Positions 46,483-60,600 of a stretch of DNA of 64,000 nucleotides are shown piece by piece. Within the stretch, counting starts at the first letter, position 1, and each line of letters opens with the position of its first letter. The notes beneath the pieces are model-generated. The model made no database searches and was not told where the DNA came from. It worked only from the letters and a program-made list of their open reading frames with translations. The position numbers and the translations under genes are program-made. This DNA is from Desmodus rotundus (lineage: Eukaryota > Chordata > Mammalia > Chiroptera > Phyllostomidae). The stretch is from assembly GCF_022682495.2 (NCBI RefSeq), contig NC_071398.1, forward strand, positions 101,808,677 to 101,872,676, given 5' to 3'.

Positions 46483-47277
46483 GAGCGGAATATGCGTTCC
46501 ATCTGATCGTCTCTGCTGCCCTCTCGTGGCCATTTTCAGGAATCACACCTTAGTGTAGGTCAGCAGAAAAAGAGGTCGGTTCCAGTGGACTATTAGTGGC
46601 TTTGGAGGGCATTAGTATTTCTAAGCACATTTAAAAACGTCTCAATGGCAGCACCATCAAGTTACCTTGTGACTGGTGTTCAGCTTAAGGGCAGAGGGAA
46701 CTATGAAAGTGTATGATGTGACCCTTTTTTTTGAAGTGGCTTTGCAGCATAGTAGTGATGCTTTGACAAGTTTCAGGCATGGTCGAAAATCATTTGTCAT
46801 CGCCGTGTTTGGTGTAGATTTCTAAAAGAATGCGGAGGTAAAATTCATACATAATGATGCACCAAGAGGTATCCAAGAAAGTGAAGTACAATATCAGCGC
46901 CATCACTGTATGTACATGCCCTTCCGTACATGTCTACGGGCTCGTTTCTTGGATTTTTCTGTACTTAGTTTATCACTTTAGATATTTCATACTGGTGCAA
47001 AAGTTGTGCATTTTGCTTCCAACGTGTTCATCAAGGGTGAAGATTTCCTTTTCAAGTTTTGATACGGGGCATCTTTACCATCAGCTATGTCGAGGTATTT
47101 TGCAATTCCAAATGCCATTAATTTAGGAGTTTCTATAGGAGTCTATTTCTGAAGTCATGAACAACCGAACTTGGCCGTCATCCATTCTGTGTGAATGGTC
47201 GCTTAAGAGCAATGAGAGCAAAGAATATATTGTGTAGGATTTGAAGGCTGTGATGCCGGTTGAACCCTGCCTTCAAT
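46483..47277. repeat. Linker repeat C3-C4
   Basis: CTCF-like motif at 46,514-46,532 (18 of 19). Confidence 0.8.
46514..46532 (-). promoter_or_regulatory. Candidate CTCF-binding motif
   Basis: The minus strand reads TGGCCACGAGAGGGCAGCA, 18 of 19 to the consensus; the only departure is G at the Y position. Confidence 0.55.
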
Positions 47278-48580
47278 AGGTCTGGTGAATATGTCAGTTC
47301 AGTCCCCAACCGTCCACTATGACACACACCTACCCCATCTCCTTGGTTTGGTCATGTATCCTTTCCTTAATGTCATTCAAAACCGCTTTGTTAGATTGCA
47401 CCGTGACGGCTGTCATACCAGCTCGCGTTACAAAAAAATCTGAACACAAGTGGTGAATGTGTGTGTGGCCATATTCACAGCGAAGATGGAATAACATAAG
47501 CTATGTATTGGGCCCTCTTTGGTTTGTCATTTCAAGAAAGGGAAGCACAATTGTAAGGTTCAGAAAGATGTAAGGTGTGTACGGAGACGTCAGTGTGACT
47601 AACACAACACGTCTGAAGGGTTTCGCGAGGAGTCACACCAGGGATTTCCGGTGTGCACTTGTCCTATGGGTGGGGCAGAGCAGTCGCAGGGGACAGCCAC
47701 CCAGGGCAGACATTCCCTGAGGGAAGGCCACGTTATGGTACACGGGAGACAGGCCACACAGTCAAAGCACCCTAATCAAGCGTCGAAAGACATTTGCAGT
47801 AGCAGAGTCGGGTCCATCACTTATATGTTTGGGTTCCACACAAGTAAAGGGGGGAGGAGGGTGGACCCACCTAGACCACCTATCCACATGCGATTCTGTA
47901 CTGAAACATAAGGAAAGCTTTACGTTTCCAAAATGAGTTGTGAGGGGTTGAATCATTGGTATTTTAGAATAATGTGGAATGGGAGAGATGGAGGGCACAC
48001 AAAGGAACCAGCACCACCCCCCTGCAAAGGGCGGTCTTCATCCAAAAGACATGAGTTTGCACTTGTGGTGGATCGTGCTGGGGCCCAGCCTCGGCAGGTC
48101 TCAGGGTCCCCGAAGGATGGATGGCGCGTGTAAAGAATGAGGGGTCAGACACCAATTTTGATGCCGGAGAATGGCCAGCATCGTGTGGGTGTGACCGAAA
48201 TCTAAGAGTTTAATTAAGCTTTATTTTTATAGGGATTTGTTATATGACATCAAAGGAATAGGCTCATGGCATGATTTCTCAAGCAGAAAAAGTCTATACA
48301 GAAATTCCAAGAAAATGTATAGGGAGTTCTACAGATTTGTTCATAGTAAACAAAGTTTATTTTGACCAGGAGGGGTATCAATCAGACAACCACAAGTAAC
48401 TACATCTGCAAAGTTTCAAATGTCTTATCGATCATTCGATGTCTAACAAAGTTTTCATAATTTGTCATAGGTCAGAAAGATACGCTAGACTAGCTAGCGG
48501 TTATATGTGAACTATTAAAGGGCCTATGTGGTTAGGCTTTCTAACTCAGCCATCTATCTTCCCGTTTAGGTTCTTTCTTT

Positions 48581-49944
<1,364 letters not shown>

Positions 49945-50921
49945 ATGCACTTTGCAGGGGATGATCTTTGTATTTGTTCCCTCATGCTTAAATTATAATA
50001 CTTCACCTATTTTCTTTGCTCTTTTATCCATCTAGTTCCATCCAACATTATTCCTGTCCAAGGTTGTATACTAAGGGGGATGTCTAGTAACATTTTTCTC
50101 CATTTTTTCTGGCAATCTGGCATGCCCATTGTCTAATATTAATCTTGCAATAGGTAGGAGAAGTAGGCTGTGGAGGACTTATAAGGGACTTTTGTTCAAT
50201 GGCCAAGAAATCATTTTTTTACACTTGCGTTGGAATTCTGCAGATCAGTGGACCAGAAATACAAGTGATCAAAAATCGCAGCAAGTAGTAATAGCAAAGA
50301 CAGACTTGCAAGAAGAGATAGACAGGGAGTCCAGCCATAGCTGCCTCTCCCGACTCTGTCAAGGGTCGGCTGTTGGTTGGCTCCCGACAGGATTGCAGAT
50401 GGAGTTCTGCAGTAGGAGTTCTCTGTGGAATTCCAGCAGGTTAGTTGCAACAGGTACTGCCTGCTGTCAGACCACCTGAAAACACCCTCCGAGGGAAAGA
50501 ATCCAGAATTCATTAGCAGAAGATTCTGAAGCTTCAGGATGAGGTGAGAGCCCATGTTTGTCTTTGGCGACCAGGGAAAAGGTTTCCAGCCCGGCCGTGC
50601 CGTCGTAATTCATCTGCAGTATTCCCCAGACCTCGCACGTTCATGTGGCCATTTCGTTCAGTATACTCAATTTCTGTCATTGGAGAGAAATTTCTGGTTC
50701 CATGAAGACTGCAGAAGGCCCGTGGAACAGCTCTGGGCTCCTAAAGGTAACAGTGCTGCAGGAGGACGGAACGCAAAGTTCCCTGAAAGATGACAGAGGG
50801 CAGTGGAATGGAATGGTGACAACGTCGTGCCATCCACCTTTTTTTGGAAAATGTAAAGTGTGCCCGTTATCGCATCGCACGGAAAAAGGAAAAAGGGAAT
50901 GGAACCTTGCAGCCAAGCCGA

Positions 50922-51382
50922 TAGAGGGCTATGCCTTGCGTCCGTCGGTCTGTGCTGCCATCTCGTGTCCGCTTCGGGGAATGACACCTCAGTGCAGGTT
51001 TTCAGGAAGTGTTTGATTCTGGTGGACTATGAATGACTTTGGATGGCAGTGGCATTTACAAGAGCATTTAGAAGTGCCTAAATGTTAGTACCGTGTAGGT
51101 ACCATGTGATTTGTGTTCTGAATAAAGGGCAAAGTACTAAGAAACCCTTGTGATGTGACATTTCTTGGAAGTGTGCTCGTAGCATGACAGAGTCCGCTGT
51201 GTCCATGTTGCCTGTTGCATGTTCCTCATTCAATGAGAAAAGTAAAGAGTATTCCCCATTGTCTACCACGGGTTAAAAAAGGAAATAAAATAAGTACAAT
51301 AAAAAAATAAGGTAGAACGGATAGTATTTTCCTTGCTTGCTTTCGTGGGCACGTCCTCAGGCCGGTTTCCTCTGCTTCAGAA
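50922..51382. repeat. Truncated linker C4-C5
   Basis: CTCF-like motif at 50,953-50,971 (16 of 19). It ends at TCTGCTTCAGAAAATAAAG, joined to an incomplete mariner. Confidence 0.72.
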
Positions 51383-52011
51383 AATAAAGAAATCTTCTGA
51401 AACGTGTTGAGTGTCTGTATGGCCATTGTGATAGGGAAGATGGATGAAGATCAGCCAAGTTTTCGGTGCACTAGGGCCTGTCATTTCAAGAAGGGTGAAA
51501 ATGCCCAATAAACGTAAGAAAAGATATGTATTATATAGGAGGAGGTGCTGTTAGGGATCTGATGTGTCTCAATTGCCTTGCAGGTTCCTGTCGGAGATGT
51601 CTCTCAGCAGGGTTCCCCACGCCTGGGATGGACTCGTTGCTGTGGACGGCCATTCAGGGGACACGCTGCCCGATGATCGACCACGTGAGGCCACACCGGC
51701 CACCGCAACGCACTCAAAGTAGCCAAATGAATCATGGAACGTCATTTGCACCAGGATGGTTACGTGCACGTCTTTGACCTCTGAGATCTACAGCAGTCGA
51801 CTGGGAAGAACACCTCAAGCAGCATGCTTGACAGCGTTTCCACGTGGGATTCTCTTCAGAAAGGTAAGGAAAACATTGCACCAACACAATTAGTTAGATG
51901 AACACTACACACTTTAGACTAACACGGAAGAGATCATGGGTCAAAAGAAGGGAAACACGACAGGACAGTCAAAAGAGAAGTTTCCCGTAGAAGAAATTCT
52001 GCTACTGTAAG
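51383..52011 (+). mobile_element. mariner transposase pseudogene C5, both ends lost
   Basis: Starts in the leader (GTTGAGTGTCTGTATGGCCA), passes through the helix-turn-helix region (about 51,535-51,780) and ends near 52,011, where telomere-like repeats begin. Both terminal repeats are missing. It is the last mariner before the telomere-like array. Confidence 0.8.
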
Positions 52012-53068
52012 AGGTAGGTTAGGGTTGGGGCTGAGGTCTATGGCATAGGGCGTGGGTGTAGGCACTAGGGGTTAGGGGTAGGGGCTGGAGCAAGGGGCCA
52101 GGGGCTGGGTTTAGGGCTTAGGATGAAGGGTTTAGGGCTTAGGGCTACACTTAGGGCCAGGGGCTAGGGGTTAGGGGACAGGGGTTAGGGGCCAGGGCCA
52201 GGGCTTAGGGCAGAGGGTTTGAGGGCTAGGGCTTGGGCACAGGGCTTAGGTCACAGGGCTAGGTGCTAGAGGCTAGGTCATGGTTTAGTGTTAGTGTTAG
52301 CATTTAGTGTTATGGTTTAGTGTTTAGTGTTAGGGTTAGTGTTAGGGTTTAGTGTTAGTGTGTAGTATTTAGTGTTAGGGCTGTGGCTCTGGCTTTGGCT
52401 ATGTCTTATGGCTATGGCTATGACTTAGGGCTATGGCTTAGGGCTATGGGTATGGCTTATTGCTATGGCTTAGCGGCTATGGATATGGCTATGGCTATGG
52501 ATTAGGGTCTACAGATACGGCTTAGGGGCTACAGCTATGGCTACGGCTAGGGGCTATGGCTTAGAGGCTTCGGCTACAGCTTAGGGGCTATGGCTAGGGG
52601 CTATTGCTGGGGGCTAGGGGCTATGTGCCAGGGGCCAGGGCCAGGGGTTAGGGCACAGGGGTTGGGGGCTAGAGCTTAGGGAACAGGACTTAGGGCACAG
52701 GGCTAGGTGCTAGGGGCTAAGAGATAGGGGCTAGTGGCAGGCCCAGGGCCAGGGCTTAGGGTTAGTGTAGGGTTGTTTAGTGTTCGTGTTAGGGTTTCGT
52801 GTTAGTGTTTAGTGTTTAGTGTTTAGTGTTTAGTGTTTAGGTTTAGGGCTATCGCCATGGCTATGGCTATGTCTATGGCTTAGGGCTATGGGTATGGCTT
52901 ATTGTTATGGCTTAGATGCTAGGGGCTATGGCCTAGGGGTAGGTGCTATGGATTAGGGGTTAGAGGGTATGGATTAGGGGCTAGGGGCTATGGTTTAGGG
53001 GTTAGGGGCTATGGTTTAGGGATTAGAGGCTATGGCTTTGGGGCTATGCCTTATGGGCTAGGGGCTAT
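52012..53068 (+). repeat. Degenerate telomere-like hexamer array, first part
   Basis: G-rich hexamers on the + strand: TTAGGG, CTAGGG, CTATGG, TTAGTG. Coding frames here are by-products of the repeat. Confidence 0.85.
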
Positions 53069-53643
53069 TGAAGTGGATCCCAGCCTGCAGGATCCGGTGT
53101 TGTGGGTGCAATATACAAATATACACAGAGTACAGAAATCCTGTGGAGGAAAAGGGGTGGCATGGCCACTCTCTAAGCGAGAGAGGGTGAGAGGGCTAGA
53201 GAGAGCCCATGAGAGAGGGCCGATCCCCGCCTGGACAGGCTTTTATTGTTTTTCTGGGCACATTACATGGAGGATGGTTCTCATTTACTCTGCACAGGTT
53301 CACCACAGGTGATTACGTTTTAAGGACAACAAAGGACAGAGTACTGCTCATTACTTAAAAGAGAAGTATGGTACAGCTCGATGGGGAAACTGTTAATACT
53401 CCATATTTTGGTGGTTTAGTACAGACTTTAGGAAGTTACAGATACTCAGTAAACATTTGCTGCCTCAGGGTGAGGGAGTTTTAGCAAGAGCAAGTCTCAT
53501 AGCAGTGTATGTACGATGCAGGCCTGATTTCCCACTGGAGAACCTTTGCATGGACGTGGGTCCTGCCTGCCAACATGGCTGCACACTGGCTTTTGCGAGT
53601 GGGGGTTGAGCCACATTTCTCATATGTGGAACAGTTCCCCACA
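53069..53643 (-). mobile_element. Class II ERV solo LTR (575 bp), minus strand
   Basis: On the minus strand it starts TGTGGGGAACTGTTCCAC and ends GGCTGGGATCCACTTCA. AATAAAAGCCTGTCC is the polyadenylation region (near 53,245). The flanks GGCTAT (53,063) and GGCTGT (53,644) are a 6-bp target duplication with one mismatch, within the hexamer array. Confidence 0.88.
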
Positions 53644-56600
53644 GGCTGTGGCTTAGGGGCTATGGCTACAGCTTAGGGGCTATGGCTACAGCTTAGGGAG
53701 TACGGCTAGGGGTTATGTCTAGGGGCTATGTCTAGGGGCTATTGCTAGGGGCTAGGGGCTAGGGCACAGGGTTAAGGCACGGAGGTTGGGGGCTATGGCT
53801 TAGGGAAGAGGACTTAGGGCATAGGGCTAGGTGCTAGGGACTAGGAGATAGGGGCTAGGGCCAGGGCCAGGGCCATGGGTGAGGGTTAGTGGTAGGGTTT
53901 TAGTGTTTACTGTTAGGGTTGTGGCTATATTTATGGCTATGGATATGGCTATGGCTTAGGGGTATGGCTAGGGCTGGAGCTATGGGTATTGGTGAGGGCT
54001 ATGGCTGAGGGCTCTGTCTAGGGCTATGTGTAGGGCTATGTCTAGGTTAAGGGCTATGCCTAGGGTTACAGCTATTGTGTAGGGCTACGTTTATGGCATA
54101 GGGTTATGGGTATATCTATGGCGTAGGGCTTTGGCTTAGGGCTTTGGCTAGGGCTGGGGATATGGCTATGGTGTAGGGCTATGTCTCAGGGCTATGTCTA
54201 GGGTTAGAGCTATGTGTAGGGTTAGGGCTATGGCGTAGGGTATGGCTATGGCATAGGGCTATGGCTATGGCTTAGGGCTGTGGGTAGGACTATGCCTATG
54301 GGTATGGCCGAGAGCTATGGCTGAGTGGTATGGCTATAACTATGGCTATGGCTATGTCTAGGGCGATGTCTAGGGCTGGGGCTAGGGGTTAGGGCGAGGG
54401 TTAGGGTTAGGGTTTATTGTTCGGGTTTAGTGTTAGTGTTTAGTGTTTTGTGTTAGTGATTAGTGGTGGGGCTATGGGTATGGCTTAGGGCTATGGATAT
54501 GGGTTATTGCTATGGCTTAGGAGCTGTGGCTTAGGGGCTAGGGGCTTTGGCTTAGGGTCTATGGCTTATGGGCTGTGGCTTGGGGCCTATGGCTATGTGT
54601 ATGGATATGGCTATGGCCTAGGGGCTATGGCTACAGGTTAGGGGCTACAGCTAGGGGCTAGGGGCTAGGGACCAGGGCAAGGGATTAGGGCTCAGAGCTA
54701 GGTGCTAGGTGCTAGGGGCTAGGAGATATGGGCTAGTTCCAGGGCTAGGGCCATGGCTTGAGGTTAGTAGTAAGGTTTAGTGTTAGGGTTTAGTGTGTAG
54801 TGTTAGGTCTATGGCTATGGCTATGGCTATGGCTATGGCTATGGCTATGGTTATGGGTATGGCTATGGCTATGTCTATGGCTATGGCCTAGGGGTATGGG
54901 TATGGCTGAGAGCTATGGCTGAGGGCTACGGGTATGGCTATGGATATGGCTATGACTACGACTATATGCGTAGGGCTATGCCTACGTCTTGGGGCATGTC
55001 TAGAGCTATGTCTAGGGTTAGGGCTATGTATAGGGTTAGTGCTACGTTGTACGGCTATGCCTATGGCATAGGGCAATTGCTATGGCTATGGTTATGTAAA
55101 ATGCATAGGGTTATGGCCATGGCCATGGCCATGGCTAGGCTATGGCTATGGTGTAGGGGTATGGCTATGGCGTAGGGCTATGGTTATGGTGTATGGCTAT
55201 GGCTATGGCTATGCAATAGAGCTATGGCTGTGCTGCAGGGTTATGGCTATGGCATAGGGGAATGGCTAGTGCTAGGGCTAGGGCATAGGTCTATGGCTAC
55301 GGTTATGGTGTAGGGGTATGGCTATGCCTAGGGCTATGGCTATGGCTATGGGTGAGGGCTATGGCTTAGGAATATGGTATGGGTTAGGGCTACTGTGTAG
55401 GGCAATGGCGGAATGGCTATGACTATGGTGGAGGGCTGTGGCTTAGGGCTATGGCTGTGCAGTAGGGTCATGGGTATGGTGTAGGGTTGTGGCGTAGGGC
55501 TATGGTGTAGGATAATGGCTAGGGCTATGGGTAGTACCATGGCATGGCTATGGGCATGGGTTAGAGCTATGGCTTAGGGCTATGGCCTAAGGCTATGGGT
55601 ACAGCTTAGGATTATAGGTACAGTTTAGGATTATGGTGTAGGATTCTGGCTATGGCTATGCTGTGGGGTTACGGCTATGGGGTAGGTTTATGGCATAGGG
55701 CTATGGGTGTGCTATAGGGTCATGGCTATGGCCATGGTGTAGGGCTATGGCTATGGGTAGAGCTATGGCTTAGGGTATTGCCATGGCTGCGGTCTATGGT
55801 TTAGGGTAGTGGGTACAGCTTAGGGCTATAGGTACGGCTTAGTACTATGGCTGAGGGCCATGGCTCTGGGTATGGCTATGGTTTCTGGCTATTGCTATGG
55901 CTTATTGCTATGGCTTAGCGGCTATGGCTTAGGGGTAGGGGCTATGGCTTAGGGGCTATGACATTGGTCTATGGCTATGGCTATGGCTACGGCTTAGGGG
56001 CTACAGCTTAGGGTCTATGGTACAGCCTAGGGGCTACAGTTAGGTGCCATGTCTAGGGGTAGGGGCTATGAGTAGGGGCTACAGCTAGCGGCTAGGGGCT
56101 AGGGGCCAGGTCCAGGGGTTACGGCATAGGGCTAGGTGGTAGGGGCTAGGAGGTAGGGGCTAGTGCCTCTTGCAGGGACATGGCTTAGGGTTAGTGTTTA
56201 GTGTTAGGGCTATGGCTATGGCTATGGCTATGGCTATGGCTATGGTTATGGCTATGGTTTAAGGGTTTGGGTATAGCTTAGGTGTATGGCTTAGGTGTAC
56301 AGGTATGTTTTAGAGCTATTGGTTATGGCTTAGGGCTATGGGTTTGGTTTTAGGCTATGGGTATGGCTATGGCTATGACTGTGTCTAGGGCTATATGTCT
56401 AGGGTTGTGTGTCTAGGGGTATGTCTATGTCTAGGGTTAATTCTAGTGTTAATGCTATGGCATAGGGTATGGCTATGGTATAGGGCTCTTGTTCTGGCTA
56501 TGGCATAGGGATATGGCTCTGATGTAGGGTAAGGGCTATGGTGTAGGGCTATGGCGTAGGTATACAGCCATGGCAATGTCATAGGGGTATGACTTGGCTA

Positions 56601-57399
56601 TGGCTTAGGGCTATGGCTTAGGGCTATTGCTATGGTTTAGGGGTATGGCGTAGGGCTGTGGCTAGGGTGTCAGTCTATGGCTATGGCGTAGGGGAATGGG
56701 TAGGGCTAAGGCAAGGTTGTAGAGCTATGGGTAGGGCTATGGCAAGGTTGTAGAGCTATGGCTAGGGCTAAGGTTAGGGCACAGGGTTATGGCTATGTTG
56801 TAGGGCTATGGCATAGGGGTATGGCATAGGGCTATGGCTATGCTGTAGGGCTATGGCTATGGCTAGAGCGTCGGGCTATGGCTAGGTTGTAGGTCTATGG
56901 CATAGGGGTGTGTTGTAGTGTCATGGCTATGGTGTAGGGATATGGCTATAGCTATGGCTATGGTGTAGGGCTATAGGTAGGGCATAGGGCTGTTGCTATG
57001 TTCTAGGGTTGTGGCTGTGGCATAGGGTTATGGCAAAGGGCTATGCCTAAGGCTAGGGTGTAGGGCTCTGGCTCTGGCTCTGGCTAGGGTGTAGGACTGT
57101 GTCGTAGGGTAATGGCTATGGCTGTGGCTATGGCGTAGGGCTATGGCTATGGGTATGGCTAAGGGGTATGGCTTAAGATGATGGCTACGGCTATGGCTTA
57201 TGGCTGTGGGTATGGCGTATGGGTTAGAAGCTGTGGCTTAGGTGCTGGGTTCTATGGCTTAGGGTCTATGGCTATGTCTAGGGGCTACAGGTAAGGGGCT
57301 ACGTCTATGGCTAAGGGGCTACATCTACGGCTATGGTGCTGCGGCTACAGCTAAGGGGCTAGGAATGGGGCCTGTGCCGGGGTCAGGGCCAGGGCCAGG

Positions 57400-57625
57400 G
57401 CTAGGGCTACGGCTAAGGTTCTTGTTAGGGGTATGGTTTGGGCTGGGGTTTTTGTTTGGGCTAAGGTTTGTGTTTTGGATAGGGTTCAGGTTTGGCATAG
57501 GGTTCACGTTTGGGTTCGTGTTAGTATTTGGGTTCATGTTCTATCTAGGGTTCCTGCTCTGGCTAGGGTTCATGTTCTGGTTAGGGTTTGTGTTCGTGTT
57601 TGGACTAGTGCTAGGGCTAGGGCTA
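57400..57625 (+). repeat. GGGTTCGTGTT-type variant island 1
   Basis: The hexamers change to a TTCGTG/TTAGGG/TTTGGG mixture (GGGTTCACG, GGGTTCGTGTTAG). A sister island is at 63,535-63,735. Confidence 0.8.
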
Positions 57626-60600
57626 TGGGTACTGCAGAGAGCTATGGTGGAGCAGTATGGCTATGGCTATGTCTAGGGGTATGTCTATTTCTAGGGCTAT
57701 GTCTATGGTTAGGGCTATGGCGTAGGGTATGGCTATGGCATAGGGCTTTTGTGGGTATGGTATAGGGATACGGCTGTGATGTGGGGTTAGGGCTATGCCA
57801 TAGGGCTAATGCGTAGGGCTATGGAGTAGTCGAATGGCTAGGGCTATTGCTATGGGTAAGTTATAGGGCTATGGATGTGGCAATGGCATAGGGGTATGGT
57901 GTAGGGCTGTGGCTAGGGCGTCGATCTATGGCTACGGGTAGGGGTATGGCTAGTGCTAAGGCAAGGGAGTAGAGGTATGGCTAGGGATAAAGCTAGGGCG
58001 CAGGGTTTCGGCTATGTTGTGGGGCTATGGCATAGGGGTATGGCTATGGCTAGGGTGTAGGGCTATGGCTATGTTCTAGGGCTGTGGCTGTGGCATAGGG
58101 GTATGGCGTAGGGCTATGACTATGGCTAGAGCATAGGGCTATGTCTGTGGTGTAGGGCAATGGCTAGGATTATGGCTAGGGTATAGTGTTATGGCTATGT
58201 TGCAGGGCCATGTCTATGGTGTAGGGGTATGGCTTAGGGCTATGCCTATGGGTAGGGTGTAGGACCATGTTGTAGGGTAATGGCTATGGCTATGGCTAGA
58301 GCTATGGTGTAGGGTTATGGCTATGGCTATGACTATGGCGTAGGGCTATGTCTGTGGCTAGGATTGAGGGGTATTGCTTAGGATTATGGCTATGGTTTAG
58401 GACTGTGGCTGTGGCTTATGGCTATGGTTATGGCTTATGGCTATGTCTCAGGGGTATGGTATGGCTATGCCTATGGTTTAGGGTATGGGTATGGCTTATT
58501 GCTATGGCTTAAGGACTATGGCCTAGGTGTTAGAGGCTATTGGTTAGGGGCTATGGCTTAGGGGGTATGGCTAGGGCTACAGCTTAGGGTCTACAGCTAC
58601 AGCTGAGGGGCTGTGGTGACACCTATGGCTATGGGGTACAGTTAGGAGCTTGGGGCTACTGCTAGGGGCTAGGGCTCAGGGGCCAGGGCCATGGGTTAGG
58701 GCACAGGGGTTGGGGGGCTAGGGCTTAGGGAACAGGACTTATGGCACAGGGCTAGGTTCTGGCGACTAGGAGATAGGGGCTGGTACCAGGTCCAGGACCA
58801 TGGCTTAGGGTTAGTGTTTAGTGTTTAGTGTTAGGGCTATGGCCAAGGCTATGGCTATGGGTATGGCTATGGCTTATGTGTTTTGGGTATGGTTTATGGA
58901 TATGGCTTGGGGCTATGGCTTAGGGCTATGGCTTAGGGCTATGGGCATGGTTTATTGCTATGGTTAGGAGTTATGGCTTAGTGCTAGGGTTATGGCTATG
59001 GCTTAGGGCTATGGGCATGGCTTATTGCTATGGTTAGGAGTTATGGCTTAGGGGCTAGGGGCTTTGGCTTAGGGTCCATGGCTTATTGGCTGTGGCTTAG
59101 GGCCTATGGCTATGGCTATGACTATGGCTATGTGTATGGCTGAGAGGTATGGCTGAGGGCTATGGCTGAGGCCTATGGATATGTGCATGACTAGGGCTAT
59201 ATGTGTAGGGTTATGTTTATGTCTAGGGGCATGTCTAGGGTTTTATCTAGGGTTAGGTCCATGTGTAGGGCTAGCGCTATGGTATAGGGTTATGGCCATG
59301 GCTATGGTGTAGGGCTATGGGCTATTGCTATGGCTGAGGGCTATGGCTTATGGCTATGGCTATGGGTATGGCGTAGGGTTTTGGCTATGGCTATGGTGGA
59401 GGGCTATGGCGTCGGGCTATGGCTGTGTCGCAGGGTTATGGCTATGGTGTAGGGCTATGGCACAGGGCTATGGTGTAGGATAATGGCTAGTGCTATGGGT
59501 AGGACCATGGCATAGGTCTCTGGCTATGGCTATGCTGTGGGGTTACGGCTATGGTGTATGTCTATGGCAAAGGGCTGTGGTTGTGCTATAGGGTTGTGGC
59601 TATGGCATAGGGGAACGGTTAGGGCTATCACATAGGCCTATGCCTATGGTCCTGGCCTAGGGCTGTGGTTATGGCTATGGCTATGGCTATGCGTTAGAGC
59701 TATGGCTTAGGGCTATTGTTATGGCTGAGGTCTATGGCTTAGGGCAATGGGTACAGCTTAGGGCTATAGGTACAGCTTATGGCTATGGCTCAGGGCTACG
59801 GCTGTGGATATGGGTATGGTTTATGGCTATTGCTATGGCTGAGGTCTATGGCGTAGGAGTACAGCTTTGGAGATACGGCTTAGGGGCTATGGCTACAGCT
59901 ATTGTTAGGGGCTACAGCGTAGGGGGTATGGCTATAGTTTAGGGGCTATGGCTAGGGGCTGCAGCTAGCGGTTAGGGGATAAGATTTAGGGACTAGGGGC
60001 TAGGGGCCAGGGCCAGGGGTTAGGGCACAGGGCTAGGTGGTAGGGGCTAGGAGATAGGGGCTAGTGGCTCATGGAGGGCCATGGCTTAGGGTTATTGTTA
60101 GTGTGTAGTGTTAGGGCTTAGTGTTAAGTGTTAGGGCTATGGCTGTGGCTATGGCTATGGATATGGCTATTAGTTAGGGTTATGGGTATGGATTAGGGGT
60201 ACAGGTGTGGCTTAGGGTTATTGGTTATGTCTATGGCTTTGGGCTATGGGTATGGTTTAGGGGTATGGGTATGGCTGTGTTTTAGGGCTATGGCTATGAC
60301 CTAGGGCTATCGCTATGGCATAGGGGTATGGTGTAGGGCAGTGGCTAGGATGTTGATCTGTGGCTATGGCATAGGGGTATGGCTAGTGCTAAGGCAAGGG
60401 TGTAGAGTTATGGCTAGGGCTAAGGCTAGGGTGCAAGGTTATGGCTATGTTGTAGGGCTATGGTGTAGGGGTATGGTATAGGGGTATGGCTATGGCTAGT
60501 GCGTAGGGCTATTGCTAGGGTGTAGGGCTATGGCTTTGGCTATGGCTAGGGCATAGGGCTATGACTATGTTGTAGGGCTGTGGCTGTGGCGTAGGGGTAT

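Noticed and set aside
50129..50479. 116-codon plus-strand frame
   Set aside because: It crosses the boundary between the LTR and the mariner pseudogene, so it is a chance fusion.
54888..55175. Tyr-Gly-rich and Ser-His-Pro-rich frames in the telomere-like array
   Set aside because: By-products of CTATGG repeats on each strand, not proteins.
57365..57765. Frames rich in Gly-Phe-Val or Asn-Pro
   Set aside because: Direct translation of the hexamer variants; similar frames appear at 63,477-63,752 for the same reason.
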